Notes under the pieces: generated by a model
What the model was told of the DNA's origin: nothing
Databases searched by the model: none
Seen by the model: only the letters and a program-made list of their open reading frames with translations
Made by a program: the position numbers and the translations under genes
Shown here: piece by piece, positions 1 through 13,100 of the stretch
Layout: each line of letters begins with the position of its first letter
Numbering within the stretch: the first letter of the stretch is position 1
From: Chamaea fasciata
Lineage: Eukaryota; Chordata; Aves; Passeriformes; Sylviidae
Length of the DNA: 64,000 nucleotides
Assembly: GCA_029207755.1 (NCBI GenBank)
Contig: JARCOQ010000003.1
Coordinates: 1,824,759-1,888,758, forward strand
Direction: 5' to 3'

Positions 1-550
1 GGGCAGTAATTGCAGGGATTAATCCGGGTGCTGTTTCCTAACAGACTTGCTGGATGCAAAGCTTTGTGTATTTGCCTTGGCTGGAATAAAGCTGCATTGA
101 GTACAGTTTGTAATAATACGGTTTATAATAATACACCGTACCCCAGGTACTCTGTATAAACAGAGGCAGGAAGAAAGGGAAAGGGGAAATGCAAGTAGCT
201 GTGAATCATCACTTCTACACCAGGGCTCCTGTTGTCCTACCAGAACAAGCAGGGAGAGAACAGGACATTTTGCAGCAAGTGATGTGCTGATTTTAGCAGC
301 TCCGAATTGAAAAGGACTTTTTTGTTCATTTTCCCTATATTGTGCTTTCCCATTTGGGTGCCGTTTTTCTGCCGCTCGCTTCAGCCCCTTCGGGGCTTCG
401 CCTCTGTAGTTTTCGAGGGGGCATTTATTTAAACTGCAGGCATTCCTGTAGCCGGAGTGGACATCGGCTTCATTCACTCGTATGTATTTGGGAAAGTACT
501 TACATGAAGATCACAAATATGCGCAGCACAGCTATCTGGTTCTGCAAGTT

Positions 551-605
551 TAATCCCAGCCCCAGAAAGTTTCATTGTGGCCCTATGCAAATGTATTTAC
601 ATAGG
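551..605. promoter_or_regulatory. candidate enhancer element: OTX and octamer sites
   Basis: TAATCC (551-556, the K50-homeodomain site) lies close to a perfect POU octamer ATGCAAAT (585-592). The octamer is inside an inverted repeat with arms CCTATG (582-587) and CATAGG (600-605). Function is inferred from motif content only. Confidence 0.35.
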
Positions 606-792
606 AATGGGTCTTGGGTCCTTTAAAGGAGGCAACAAAGTTGGAAGACTGAGGCCAACAAATAAATGAAAGTTTCTCTAAATCCATTGGATAATAGAGG
701 CAGTGTTAAGGCTAACCACAGTGTTGAACTAAACAGAGGGATTACTCCTGGGTTTTGCATCAGTTGTTTTCTGCCGGGTGGCCTCACTTGTC

Positions 793-805
793 AAAAAAAA
801 AAAAA

Positions 806-836
<31 letters not shown>

Positions 837-844
837 AAAAAAAA
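793..844 (+). repeat. poly-A followed by (GA)n and A
   Basis: Twenty-two A, then about ten GA units, then more A: a purine-only simple repeat in the EHBP1 intron. Confidence 0.9.
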
Positions 845-1182
845 GTTGAACGGGCAAACATTCACATGGCACATTGAGAAAAGAAGTATGCTTAATTCCA
901 TCAAAGCTCAGAAATCAGTCATTAATTTATTCTAACCTCCAATTGTTGGTCATTTGTGAAACATCTGGCCTTTAAGTCATAAGAACCTAAACATAAATAC
1001 AATGTGAGTTCTCCTGAGGGTGGAAGCTGGGTGTCGTGGGGGTGCCGTGTCAGTCTACGTACGTGAGCACGAGTGCACATATGTGTGTGTGTACTGCAGA
1101 GCCTGCGACTGCCACTTCATTCTGGAGACTTTGAAACATATTAAAATGAATCCTTCAGTTAATTTACTCTCAAAATTAGATT

Positions 1183-1197
1183 ATTGTTCATTTGCAT
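1183..1197. promoter_or_regulatory. candidate SOX-POU composite site
   Basis: ATTGTT (1183-1188) is followed after one base by the octamer ATTTGCAT (1190-1197). Close SOX and POU pairs like this act in neural and stem-cell enhancers. It is only a motif match. Confidence 0.35.
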
Positions 1198-4100
1198 CTT
1201 GGAAAAGTTCTGCCATTCAAAAGAGTCTCTTTCTTCATGGTGGGTTAACAGTTAGATATTTAGCAATCTTGCAGCTTGCTAGTCAGAAATAGTTTCTAAT
1301 GAAGTTGAAATTTGAGATAGAAAATATATAAAAGCTTTCAGGAAAGACATACCCTATTTTCCATATGGCTAAGTAATTGTTATGATATTTGTTTTAAAGC
1401 TGGACTTAGACACTCCTGACTGCCCTCTAATTTGATATGGCTGGTCCCGGCGATTCTTCTGGAGGAAACTTTCGTAGTGGAATGCAGTGAAGGAGATAAA
1501 TAATTTTGCAGCTATAAGCACATGGCAAAGTATAGAAAAATAATTCGGTCGCCCTTACTGTCATGCAGATAACAGTCTCCAGGTTATTTGCCTCTGCTGG
1601 GAGTTGGAACCCAAGTGAAAAGGAACCGAGTGTTTAAATGGAGATTTGAAAATAAAGGTAGCATCTCAGAGCTGACAGAATTCTACCTTTTGTTAAGAGT
1701 AGAACTGCTATTTCATTCTCAGGGTTAGGTGTTGTTTTTATTTGGGGAGGGATTACAGTTCCTCACGTAGCTCAAATGTAGCAACATCTCCTGTGATGAA
1801 ATTTCTTGTATTTCACACGAGTGCAATGAGAGCCATAGAGTGAAATCAGATTATAAATATGATGGAAAAACTTAGATCTGTCAATCCACATGGGAATCTC
1901 AGAGCTTTCTGTTTTCAGGCAGTTACCTTCTCCTGCTACTTTTTTGTTTGTTTTTTAAAGACCTCTTCGGCCTGACCATTTGCTTTTCTTGCTCAGCAGA
2001 GGCTGCCTGCAGCTCTCAGGCTGTTTTGACGGTAGAGCTAATGATGCTGTCCAAATGCATAACAAAAAGGACGAATTTTGAAGGTTTTCTATCAAGCAGC
2101 TCTTTCCCTCAGTATTTATCCTTTCCTCCTTGCTAAGTAAAGATATCTTGAGTCTGCACTCCATTGTGAAATTTACTGTATTCCAAACCCAGATCCATTC
2201 CAATCTGGGTTTTATCCATTCCTACCAAAAGCATATCCGTGATTTGGCAGCCTGGCACACTTTATATTAAACAAAAAAAAATCCAGTGGGTAAATTAGGG
2301 GTGACTTGACATATTTTTAGCCTTGGCCCTGCCCACAGCGTGGCTGGAATTTGGTGATGTGGACGGGAAGCATGTGGGAACCCGTGGGCGCTCGCGTGTC
2401 GCGCGTTGCGCGTACGAGCGCGCGCGTATGCCCGACCCACCAACACGATACGTAAAAAGTCACGTTTCAACTTTGTTAAAGCACTCATTTCCAAGGCACT
2501 GATGTCCAAAGTGTTGGTAGGATAGTGGAGATGAGAGGGGGGAAAAAAAAAATCTCTTTAAACAGCTTGTGAAATGTAATGTTTGAAACGGTTCTTTGAG
2601 AACGTGCAGATTATGGCTTGTGTAGTGACTCTTCCCAGCTCTCTGGGAAATGAGCTGTTGACATTCTTTTGGGTCATCATCCGAGATAGGAGGGCAACCA
2701 CAAGGATTTAGCAGATAAATTCATCCAAAAAGACCTTTATCCATTTCATTGCAACTTGGAAACGTTCATGTCGAATAGCAGCATTAATGTAGCCCTTTTA
2801 GCCCTTCAAAGTGAGCCTTATGTTTAAAAAAAAAAAGAAAAAAAAATGACCAGAGTAATAACTTCTATAGGTCTTCTAAGAGGTAATTCATTATTTACAT
2901 AATTCTGGAGCATAAACCCATCTTTCCTTCAAGAGGCTCTGAAATAGAATTGAGGCTCTCGTACAGAGTCTCTTTTGAATTCTAATCAACTGGATCTGTC
3001 TCAAATTCATTTCTAGTTTATTGTAAACAGTGGAATTTAAATTAATTTCTTCTTATCTTGTCTTTTGAAGAAAACTAGGAGCATGTTTAAAAGGTTTTCT
3101 TTTTAGATACAGCTCAGACTTTATTTTATTTGGCGATTTTGGGGGGCTTTGGGGGTTTTTTTTAACCTTATAAACCAGGTGTCGGGCAGGATGGGCTTTG
3201 ACAACCAGATGACAATTGTGCATTAGCATAGGTGATTATGAAATAAATAAGGGAAAAAAATTACTTCTTTTTTTTTTTTTTTTTTTTTTTTTTACTTGAA
3301 CTCAAATGATACTATATAGGCTGAATGTGAGGCAAGGTTCCCACAATGCACTGTGAAAACCTAGGCTAACAACCACCCCGCTGCGTTGAAAACCCCAAAA
3401 AAAGACAAAAGCACAATGAAATAGAAAGCTTACCACCGGTAGCTTTCAAAACGACAAACTAGGCAAACTATACATCTCCACCACTCCAATTTTGTCAGAA
3501 TGCTAATGAGCTTGCTCTGATCTTTACTCGGCTTCCCGTGTTTTCTACATCTTCAAGGACCACATGGCGCTAGCAAAATAAAGACAACTAAATGAGAATT
3601 TCGAATGCTTTTTGTGTTGGGACCTGGTGCCTTTCAGTTGACGCACTCGTTGAATATTCTCAACTTAAAAGCGTACAACAGGGGGCTGGGTATGAACTTT
3701 TTAGCAGGGGGAAATTTGTACAAAAGTAAATGAGTGTGATGAGGAAAATATGAGAAAAATTTCTGATTAATTTCCGCTCTATAATATCAATGACACCTTC
3801 AGCCCCTCTCATACTCCTCTAACAAGAGATGCTGATAAAAGATGAATGATTCTGTGTTGTTCACAGTGAATGTTTAGTGGTTTTTTAATAGCGGCATTCT
3901 ACATAAAAGACACCAGGAAGTACTCCGCATTAGCAGTTGAGATCACTAGTTAATAGGATGATGTCTTTTAGCTTTTGTCACAAGATTATTAGAAAGGATG
4001 GGTTTCTGTTCTCATCCCGACATACTTTAGAGTGCTTGTTGAGCACAAGTGCTAAAATACAGGTTTCTCAGTATTGTTTCGCATGCAAAGTAAAAGCCCT

Positions 4101-7100
4101 TTACATGCAACACCTTCTACATTTTTTTTTTTTAACCAGGTGATTTTTGTCATTGATCTCTTATTTGCCCCCTTTAGCTGCATTAATCACATGGAGTGGT
4201 CTCCTTCTCAATGGGGGCTTGATGATGTATATGTGTATAGATTCACTATCAGAAAATAAATCCCTTATATGCTCTGCCCCTTCACAACCCTGATTATCGA
4301 GCTGTATTTACCAGCCTGTATTATACCATCTTGAATGCTCCTTACTGGAGTCGCCCAGTCTGCAAGAGAAATCCGTGCTAGAGTAGGGAGGGGTGAGCTA
4401 GGAGGAGGCATCCTATTCCCTAAGCCAAATTTCATCTTTCTAAAACAATTGAATTCACAATTCTCTTTGGAATTCCCCAAAGTAAATGCAGATTTGTATT
4501 CACCAGTGTCAGGGCTTGGGGAGGAAAAATGATGGATGTTCAGTTTTGCCTGAGAGATGAATTTAAAAATCGGTTTTGTTACCTCTTCAAGCTTGCAAGC
4601 AGACACTATGAAAAATATCTGTGCATGTACATAAGGATTTAAAAAAAAAAAAAATCATGGTCTTTTCACATATTTCATCTCTTGCCTAAATGAGGAAGAA
4701 TGAATCAGTAACACCGTAAGTTTTATGGCAGTTTGTCAGCCTTGCTTTCCTGCGCTACTGTTGTGCTTGGGTCAGCATGATTCATCTCAGGTGAACAGAG
4801 AACTTGCCAAACCATGAGACAGAAATGAGTTGACCAACCGTGTTGCGAAAGACAAAGGTGCACATCCCAAAGCAGAGCAAGAGGAAGGACAGCATAACAA
4901 CAGCCTTCCTGGCAAGATAGAAAATGTAAAAGTATCACTGAAAGCAACATTTTTGATGCTTATCTTTTTACATTTAGCATAAGAAGTGAGTGCAAGCATT
5001 TCAAAGAAATTCTAGATACGTGCATGCTGCATATGTGATACTGGTTTGTGTCCCTGCTGGTGCTGGTTTGTGAACCTCCTCTACTGGAAATACGTAACAA
5101 CCCGAAGGCTGGAAGGAAATTACTGATTGCAGTTTGTGTTGGGTGGAGGGAAATGTTTCTGACATGAGCGAAAGATTTTTACTCTAACGTGATAACAGTT
5201 CACAAAACTATGCCTTGGTAGTTACTGCTTGTTTTGGAAGCAAAGCCATGTTCTAAAGCGTCTGTTGAGATGTGTCTCTCTCCATTGTGTAGAAACACTG
5301 ACTTGCTGCCAGGGTTGCGGTAATGGGAGCTTTGACAATTACCAAAATCCGGGGTGAAAGAAGTGCGGTGACACCATGATCGAGGTCTCGTGCACAATGC
5401 GGTGACCGTGCCTCTCTGTGGCGTCCGAGGGTGACTTGGGTGACCTGGGGCTCTGCAGAGATGTTTGCTAAGGCACGCAGTGCAAAGTCATTCGTGAGAG
5501 TTTGTTAACGCAAATCAACTTGGCACACCGGTGAGCTGATTTTCTGACAGGAGTCTTCAGGGCCCAGATCGCGACACATCCACAAATTTCTGCCCGAGTA
5601 TGCATTCGGTAGTCGCCAGAATCATGCATTTTATGAGTGACTGAGAACATCTTGAGTTCTTGAAGCCTGTCTCCTCCCTTCTGTCATGTTGCCTCCTCAG
5701 TCTCTTACTGGCAAATTCTTTCCAATATCCACCCGTCTCTTTCCAGTAACAGTTCCTGCAAAACAGACCTCTGGCCATGCTTTTCCAAAGACCCGGTGTT
5801 CCTACAGCTGAGAAGCTTCCACAAAACCAACCCTCAGAGTCTGTCTCTCGTTTGCCACATCTCTTCAGTCTTAGGTCTGTGCATTGGTAGGCAAAAGTTC
5901 ACTCCGGTGACCTTTCCAAGACCAAACGTGGGCAGCATGCGTGTTCAGCCTTCCCAGGCCAAATCCATCAAATCATTAAAGCGGCTCAGTGACCGTATTT
6001 GGGGTTTTTTTCTCTCCAAGTAACACAGAATCCCATTGGCTGGAGGGACTGAGTGATAAGTCAGCCTCCACTCCGTGCACTTCCCTGGCTTTTGTAGCCT
6101 CATCATTGCCTTCAAAGAACCTGTCAACAGGTTGAAGCCAGCTTGAAGAAGAGAGTCCAAGTAGAGCACTGCCTGCATAGCAGGAGACTACTCTGGGAGA
6201 GCCCTAGGCACTATGAATAGGCTTGCGAGCCTTCCAAAAGTCTTACAAGACCCAACAGACACTTGCTTCTTTTAACTGATTTCCATCTTTCTTTGTGGTG
6301 TTGCAGTATAAATGCTCTTTCATGTGGTAGGCATAGTGTTTGGCTTTCTGCCTGGAGTTAGCTTTCTCTACAATCAGTGTCTGCTGCAAAGGGAAGGCGA
6401 GGAGAGAGGCCCTTTGGTCACCCCACGGCTCCTGGCCCACAGTGCCACTGCAGCCTGCAGAGACCCGTGTTCTTTTTTTCTTGGGTTTCTCCCATTTACC
6501 ACCAAAAACATCTTTCCTGTCAGAACTGCGAGCTGTGGGACACCTTGGGACACCTCAGCCTAGCTGAACTCACCCAGATAACCCTGGGAAGGTTTGGACC
6601 CCAGAAGTACAAACCTGCCAACTCCCAGTTAAGAGTAAATGGTGTTAACATTTTCATTAACACCAACACAAGGTCACATCCATTGCCATCATCATCTCAC
6701 TTGGGTGAAATTCAGCCCTGTCCATCAAAGAAGTAACTTTATAATGTCCACTACGCTTTTCCAGCTCCAGGACAATATGTCCTGAAGGAAGTAAGGCAAC
6801 ATTTGGTAAAAATGGAATAATATGCTACCGAGTAGAGCACACTCCAATGACTTCTAGGTAAATGGCCTCTCACTTCAGTATCTTACTCAGCTACCACTTG
6901 CCACATAAACAGGTAGCAAACTGTTCTAAGGAGTAGCTATGAGCTGTAGAGAAATTATTATCACTCGTGGCAAAGCTTCCAACTCTACTTATAAATCTGC
7001 AAGTGAAGAAATTCGTCTGCCGTACCATCCTCCCTCTCCTGCTGGATTTCCAAGCATAATCCACCTTTTTTTCCCATGGTTTCAAAAGTCTGAGTGTATC

Positions 7101-10100
7101 AGTTTATTAGTGCATGTTTTCCTGTGCTGAAATTTCTTCTGAAATGGTGCTGTGAGAGAAAATTTGGGTACACTGAGTACCAGAGGGTGATAAAGCACAA
7201 GTTTTGGTTTTACTCGGTGCTAGGATTCCCTCCAGGCACTTGTCTTCGAGGCATCACTTTCTTACAGGAATCTCCAAGTATTTCAGTTGAATCTCACGTC
7301 CTCCTGCCTGAATTTTGGGGCACAAAGTTGCTTGGTCTGGATTGATGGTCCCATCATATATATCAAAATATATTCATAATCTTTGTCCAGTCCTGGCATT
7401 TAGTTTTGGTTGGTTTTCTGTTATTTTCTACTGGCCGCTGTGTCGACTCGTCACGTAGAGAAAATCAGTGGTTTTTCAGGTTTTATCTTCCACAATTTGT
7501 CTTTTTGTGGAAGTTGCAGTCCTGTGATAATTTTAGGCTGCCCGGATTGTAGGCCACAAATGTTTGTATTCCTGTGAGTCAATCCCACTGCAGGCAAATA
7601 AAATCCCCCCACATGCCAAGATGTGGTCAAAACCCTGACCTTCTGTTTACACAGCTCTCCAAATTTTAAACAGCTTCTCTGATTTTTTATTTTTTTTTTA
7701 ACGTTTCAGAAACCAAAGAAATTCCAAGTTTCCTGCCTGATATTAAACTAATTTGATGTGTGCTTGCGATGAAGGCATTTCCTTGGTGGCAGCCCCATGT
7801 CGTGAGGGTCACACAGTACTTTTGGGGGCTGAAATAGAGTCAGACAATGCGCTGCAATGTAACTCTGCCTGGCAGATTCTTGGCAGTCGGTTCCTACCTT
7901 TATGAGACTCCATTGTGTGGACATCAATGTCTCCTTCTCAGCTGCCCTCAGACAGCAAGTTAGTGGCCGTGAATTTGCCTTTCTAATGCTCTTAGGAGTT
8001 TTCCCATCCAGCTTGGACTCAAAAACTTGTGCAAGGGTTTCGTCTGCTAGCTGCCACTTCTGCTGTGTCATCTAAACAACGGTTCCGCCTGCTTATCTGT
8101 TGCTGGCTCTTCTTGTTCATTTTCAGCGGTTTTTAATAACTGAGGAGGTCCTCCTGTCCTGAAAGGAGGAATTGTTCTGGGGGAAAGTGTGTTAATCTCT
8201 AATGGGAGGCCTGAAGCTCAAGGTGGAGCAGCCCATCCATTCATGCTGTGAGGTGTCTGTTGTGGGTTCTGGTTTGACACTGATTACTTGGAAAAAATAT
8301 TTTATCCAAAATTCTGAGGTTTTCCACCAAAGGTGGAAAGCAGAGGAGGGTAATTTTTCAAAAAAATATGTTTCTTCTGGGATGCCTGGGTTTCACTCGG
8401 TGAAAAATTGTAGACCACTGGTCATTCCAAAATTTCCACTTCCAGTTGTGTCAGAGGCATTTTGGAGTAGGTCTCATGTAACTCTCCTTTACAAATATAA
8501 TGCAGGCTGTAAATACAGGCTTTCCTGGTTACGTGTTTGTTAAATTCAGTAGCTCACATTAAAAACAAGAGCTGGTCTGTGCATAAGCTGTTCACAGTGA
8601 GCAAGATGAGAAGACTGTTAAAATCAGTGGGAAGTCTGCTGCCGACTTGGAAGCGTTTGAGACCTTCCACCAGCCTTTGTTAGCAATGTGGGGTTGGTCA
8701 GCTGCTGTTTCTCGTCCCTTCTCATGTTCCCTTTCAGTAAAACTGCAATGGCCACAGCAGATCAGCCCTAGTTTGGTCCACTGTAGTGGGACAGGTGTGG
8801 GTTGAACCCAGGCAGGGGCAAGAATCTCTGCAGGGGCCGGTCACAGGCTAACCTGGCCCCAGGGAACGTTAATTTAACCTCTAAAAATTAAAGGTTAGCT
8901 TGTGTCCTAAAGCAGGAGGATCCAGTTCCTACCTCCCGTGGTTTTTTGTTTGTTTATTTGAATATTTATTGCTGCAGCCTTGCCTTTCCATATTCAACAT
9001 TCACCCTGGCTTTAATTCTTGCTGAGCTCTTAGTTTCAACATTGCCTCGTGGCGACGAGTTCTACCGGTAAATGATGAGGCTTTGAGGAAAGATCATTCT
9101 TTTTATCGGTTTTAAACACACCACCTTCAATTTCAGTGAATTTCCCCAGGTTCTTACGAGACAAGATGAGACACATCCTAGAACTATTCTTCATTTGCCA
9201 TTCATGTTCTCCTTCAGGTAAACAAGCCAATCTGTCCACTTGCTCCTAATACAGAAACTTGTAAAAACTCGTCCCTGCGATTGGGTGAATGCAACTTGGT
9301 TTTTTGTTGGGTTTGTTGTTTTGTTTTTTTTTTTTTTTTAAAGCAGACAAATAAAGACAGTGGGGTGTGTTTTCAAAAGACCTTCCTGTTAAATTTGCGG
9401 AATTCACTGGGCATTTGAACGGCTCTCAGTAGTCACCAAGCTTCTGTCAACTACAAAATAGCCCGGAGAGAGGAGCAGAGCAAAGTCGGCCAGTTTTTGT
9501 TGTTATTTGCCCCGCTCCAGTTCCCATGCACTGGCATTCTCCTGCTGGCCTCTTCACCCAAGTGTGTTGAGTGAAGAAAGCTTCTTCTATTCTGTTTTAA
9601 AACTGTGTGTAAACATCAGCAAATGGATGAAGAATGGGCTCTGTCTTAAGTAGGTTGTTTTTCATGTAGTTCTGTTGAGGTAAATGGGGAGACATGGGAA
9701 GGTTTCTGTGTTTAACCGTGACACCATGGCACACACACTACACACAGTGCAAATAAAATTTAAAAACAATTCCTGCTTCAGACGGCACACAGAGTGATTT
9801 CTGTAAACCTGTTATTTCTTGCCAGACTGAATGGGCTGGTTTGGGGTGCTGATGTAAACCCTTTATTGTTTATCCTCTACAGGTTGTAATACATTTTTGC
9901 ACAACAGCTAAATACATTTGCATTTAGGGATTTTTAACAAAATATTAATCTATTGTCTTATCTTGACAGATTTATGATGGTATAAAGTGTAGAGGAGTTA
10001 CTGTATTCATCCATTTACACTGTAAATTAATCTTGTCCCTGCATGTTGTTGCTTTTTCCTCCTTTTAAGTGGTATCCTCAGTGTTTTGTAGCGCTTTCTT

Positions 10101-13100
10101 CTCTGTTTTCTTAGCCATGTACAGGTTTACTACGTTAATCCATATTGGGTTTATCTAATGTCTAGCTGCCCAAAAGGCTTAAAAATAATGGGTCTAATGG
10201 TACATACATACACTGGTAGCTGGCTGAGTTTGAAAGTACTTTCAGCAAGAAAGGGGAAAAAAAAATTGTTCTTTCAAATTGATTCAGGAGAGACATTTGT
10301 CAAGATGCTTCTTATTTAAATAATTTAAGATATAATTAGCTTACAGTGTAAACAAAAATCCATTTGGAAATCCAGAAGAATATGAAGGAAGATGTGTTTG
10401 TAAAAGACTGCCAGGAAGCTGTACAACATTAAAATAAGCTAGCTGCTTATATTGTTCTCAGAAAATGGTAATGTGTCAGTTAGCGTGCTTCTTGAATATC
10501 GTGGAAGAAAATCGACTCGAGTTGATTTCATATAACAATCAGAAATATGTGTGAGAAGGGAAAGGGATTTGGGGTTGTGGTTTGTTGGGTTTTTTTCTTT
10601 TTCCTTGGCTATCATTAAAATTCCCACTATCAGTACTTTGGCCATCACTAAAATTCATTCCAGTAAGGAGCAAAATCACCAAACTTTCTGCTGCAGCCTC
10701 TGTTGAACCCTGAGCAGGAGCTATTACAGCCTGGAATCGCGACTCAGAAGCCAGGAGGAGCTTCTCGTATCTGAGGGCAGAATTTAATGTCTTGTGCTGT
10801 TTGAGGCTTGGTGTTGGGCTCGTTCCTAATCATTGAGGAGGGTTCTGGTAGATGTCAAGTGAAGAGAAGAATAGAGCACGCATCCTTCACCACTCAAGCC
10901 AGACAATGAAATTAGAAAATGGCATTGGGAGTTGATGTGAGAGAATTCCCTTGGATTCCTAGAGGAAGAATAAAACAAGAATGAATTAATTAAAAGAAAA
11001 AAAAAAAAAAAAAAGGAAAAGAAAAAGAAAAGGGGGGGGGGGAGAGGCAGAAAAGAAGAGGGGGGAAAGGAAAATAAATGAGAGAAACCCTGCCAGAAGG
11101 CTCCTCAGGTTAAAGTCCGACATTAAAAACTGTATTGACTTTTCACATAAAGGCGCGTGTACTCACTGTTTCATCTGAGTTTCTGCTGCTGCATTTTTCA
11201 AATCTCTCACCGAGCAGTTTGCCATGCATATGATGTTTGCAGCACTGCCCGCTCTTATTTGAAGACTGTTTTCAGAAGTCATTATTGAACTATAGGATAA
11301 AAAGGTATAAGCATAATTACGTGTTAAAGAGAATAAATATGTTCTGCTAGATAGTTAACCAGATGAGGTTAAACAAGATAAGATGAATTCTGGTCTTTTT
11401 AGAAAACTGGCAGTCTTCATTTTAAGCTACAATGTAAAGTGCTTTATCCTGAGATTAGGTATTGTGGCAGAAGCTAAAACTGCCTTTTTCCCCTAACCGT
11501 GCCAGAATACAACCTCCTTTTCTTTCTGCGCTAACAAGACTGCTTTACCACCACAGCCCACTCTAAGTAATTAAATCAATCCTTTGTACTTACCGTATTC
11601 TCCTCTAGTGACGGTACTAGATCTGATTATATGCTTCATGCATATTCAAAGTACAGCACTGACAGCTCTTTAATGAGCTCTTACTTAATCAGTGCGAACA
11701 ATGTTCATCTTGTTCTTTTTTTCCTCATACATTAGAGCTAGGAACAGTTGGGGAAAAAATGAAACATCCAGCATTCATTTGAAAAATATATTGTACTTTG
11801 AAAAGTGTCTAAGCTGGAGAAGTTGCATTCTGCCCTTTAAAAGTCTGATGGACAAATTGGATTACTAGTATTGGATTAAATAACAAATGGTTAGAGGAGA
11901 AATGAGAAAAGCTCGCTGTGATCACAGGCTTTAATATTTTTTGTTACTTATAAAGCTGAAGGGGTCTTTAACCAGTTATTAAAGTCAGGATTAATTTGTA
12001 ATGGTCCAACTTACTAGCCTTAAAAGGGTTTTGTTGTTGTTGTTTATCAAAAACAATAGTGTAATGCACGTATTATGGAAAAAATTCAAGTTTAAGATCT
12101 GTGGGCTATTTATAGATTTTCAGCATCTTGTACTGGCTTAGATAAGGGGTTTGCATGTGTGGGATCGATCTGTTCTCAAGCATGGGGTTTTTTGCTTCAT
12201 TTAAATAATCTTGTACAGTTTGTTGGGGTTTTGTTTTTTTTTTTCCCCAAGAACAACACAGACACTTTTCCCAATTTAAATTTTCAAGCGTTTGTGGCAA
12301 GTCAATTAAATACTTGTTTTACACTTGGGAAGTGGAAACAACAACCACCCCAGCAGCAGCTTGGGTTTTACGGAGTGAAACCGTGTTGAAGAAAGGCTTT
12401 TTCTAAATTTTTTTATTATTTAGAAATTGTAAGTGTGAGTTTAGCTTGCAGTATTGGTGCAGTAAGAACACTCCGTTTTTCTTTGTTGAAAGTGTTTCAT
12501 GTGCATCCTTTCACCAAGTAAAAAAAAAAAAAATGAAGTAATGCTCTAATGCTAGTGTATTTGCCAGAGAGTTTCTTTAAAATTTCTTATATATGGGAGT
12601 TCATCTTTATTTTGCCTGCCTGAGAAGAATTTGTTTCAGCTCTGTGCACAAGAATTTACAAGCTGACTGTCAACAAATAAAATATCAGGATCGACTACTA
12701 TTAATATTGCACACATGTGTCATTTCACTGATCAAAAAGGCCTTCGCCGGGGTAAAATTGGCCTTTTTCCAAATTGCAAGCTTTTTCTCAGCTTTTTCTT
12801 TTTTTGCCCTTTCTTCTTTTGTTGCTGCCCAGGGATTTGTGCCTATCGCAGCCGATATCACATGACCGGTGTCAGGGCATCACATGGGTCCAAAGCGAAT
12901 ACAAAAACAGATTTAAAATTCTGTAAAAAAAAAAAAAAAAAAAAAAAACAATCAAGACTTTGTTTAATTCACTTCTAAACCAGCCCGTTCTATGGATGTT
13001 GCATGTGCTTTGGTGTCAGCACGGATATATTAAAACAGGCACCTGTGCAGATCTGACGCGACAGCTCCAAGCTTCACCCAGATCTTTTCTCATTATATGT

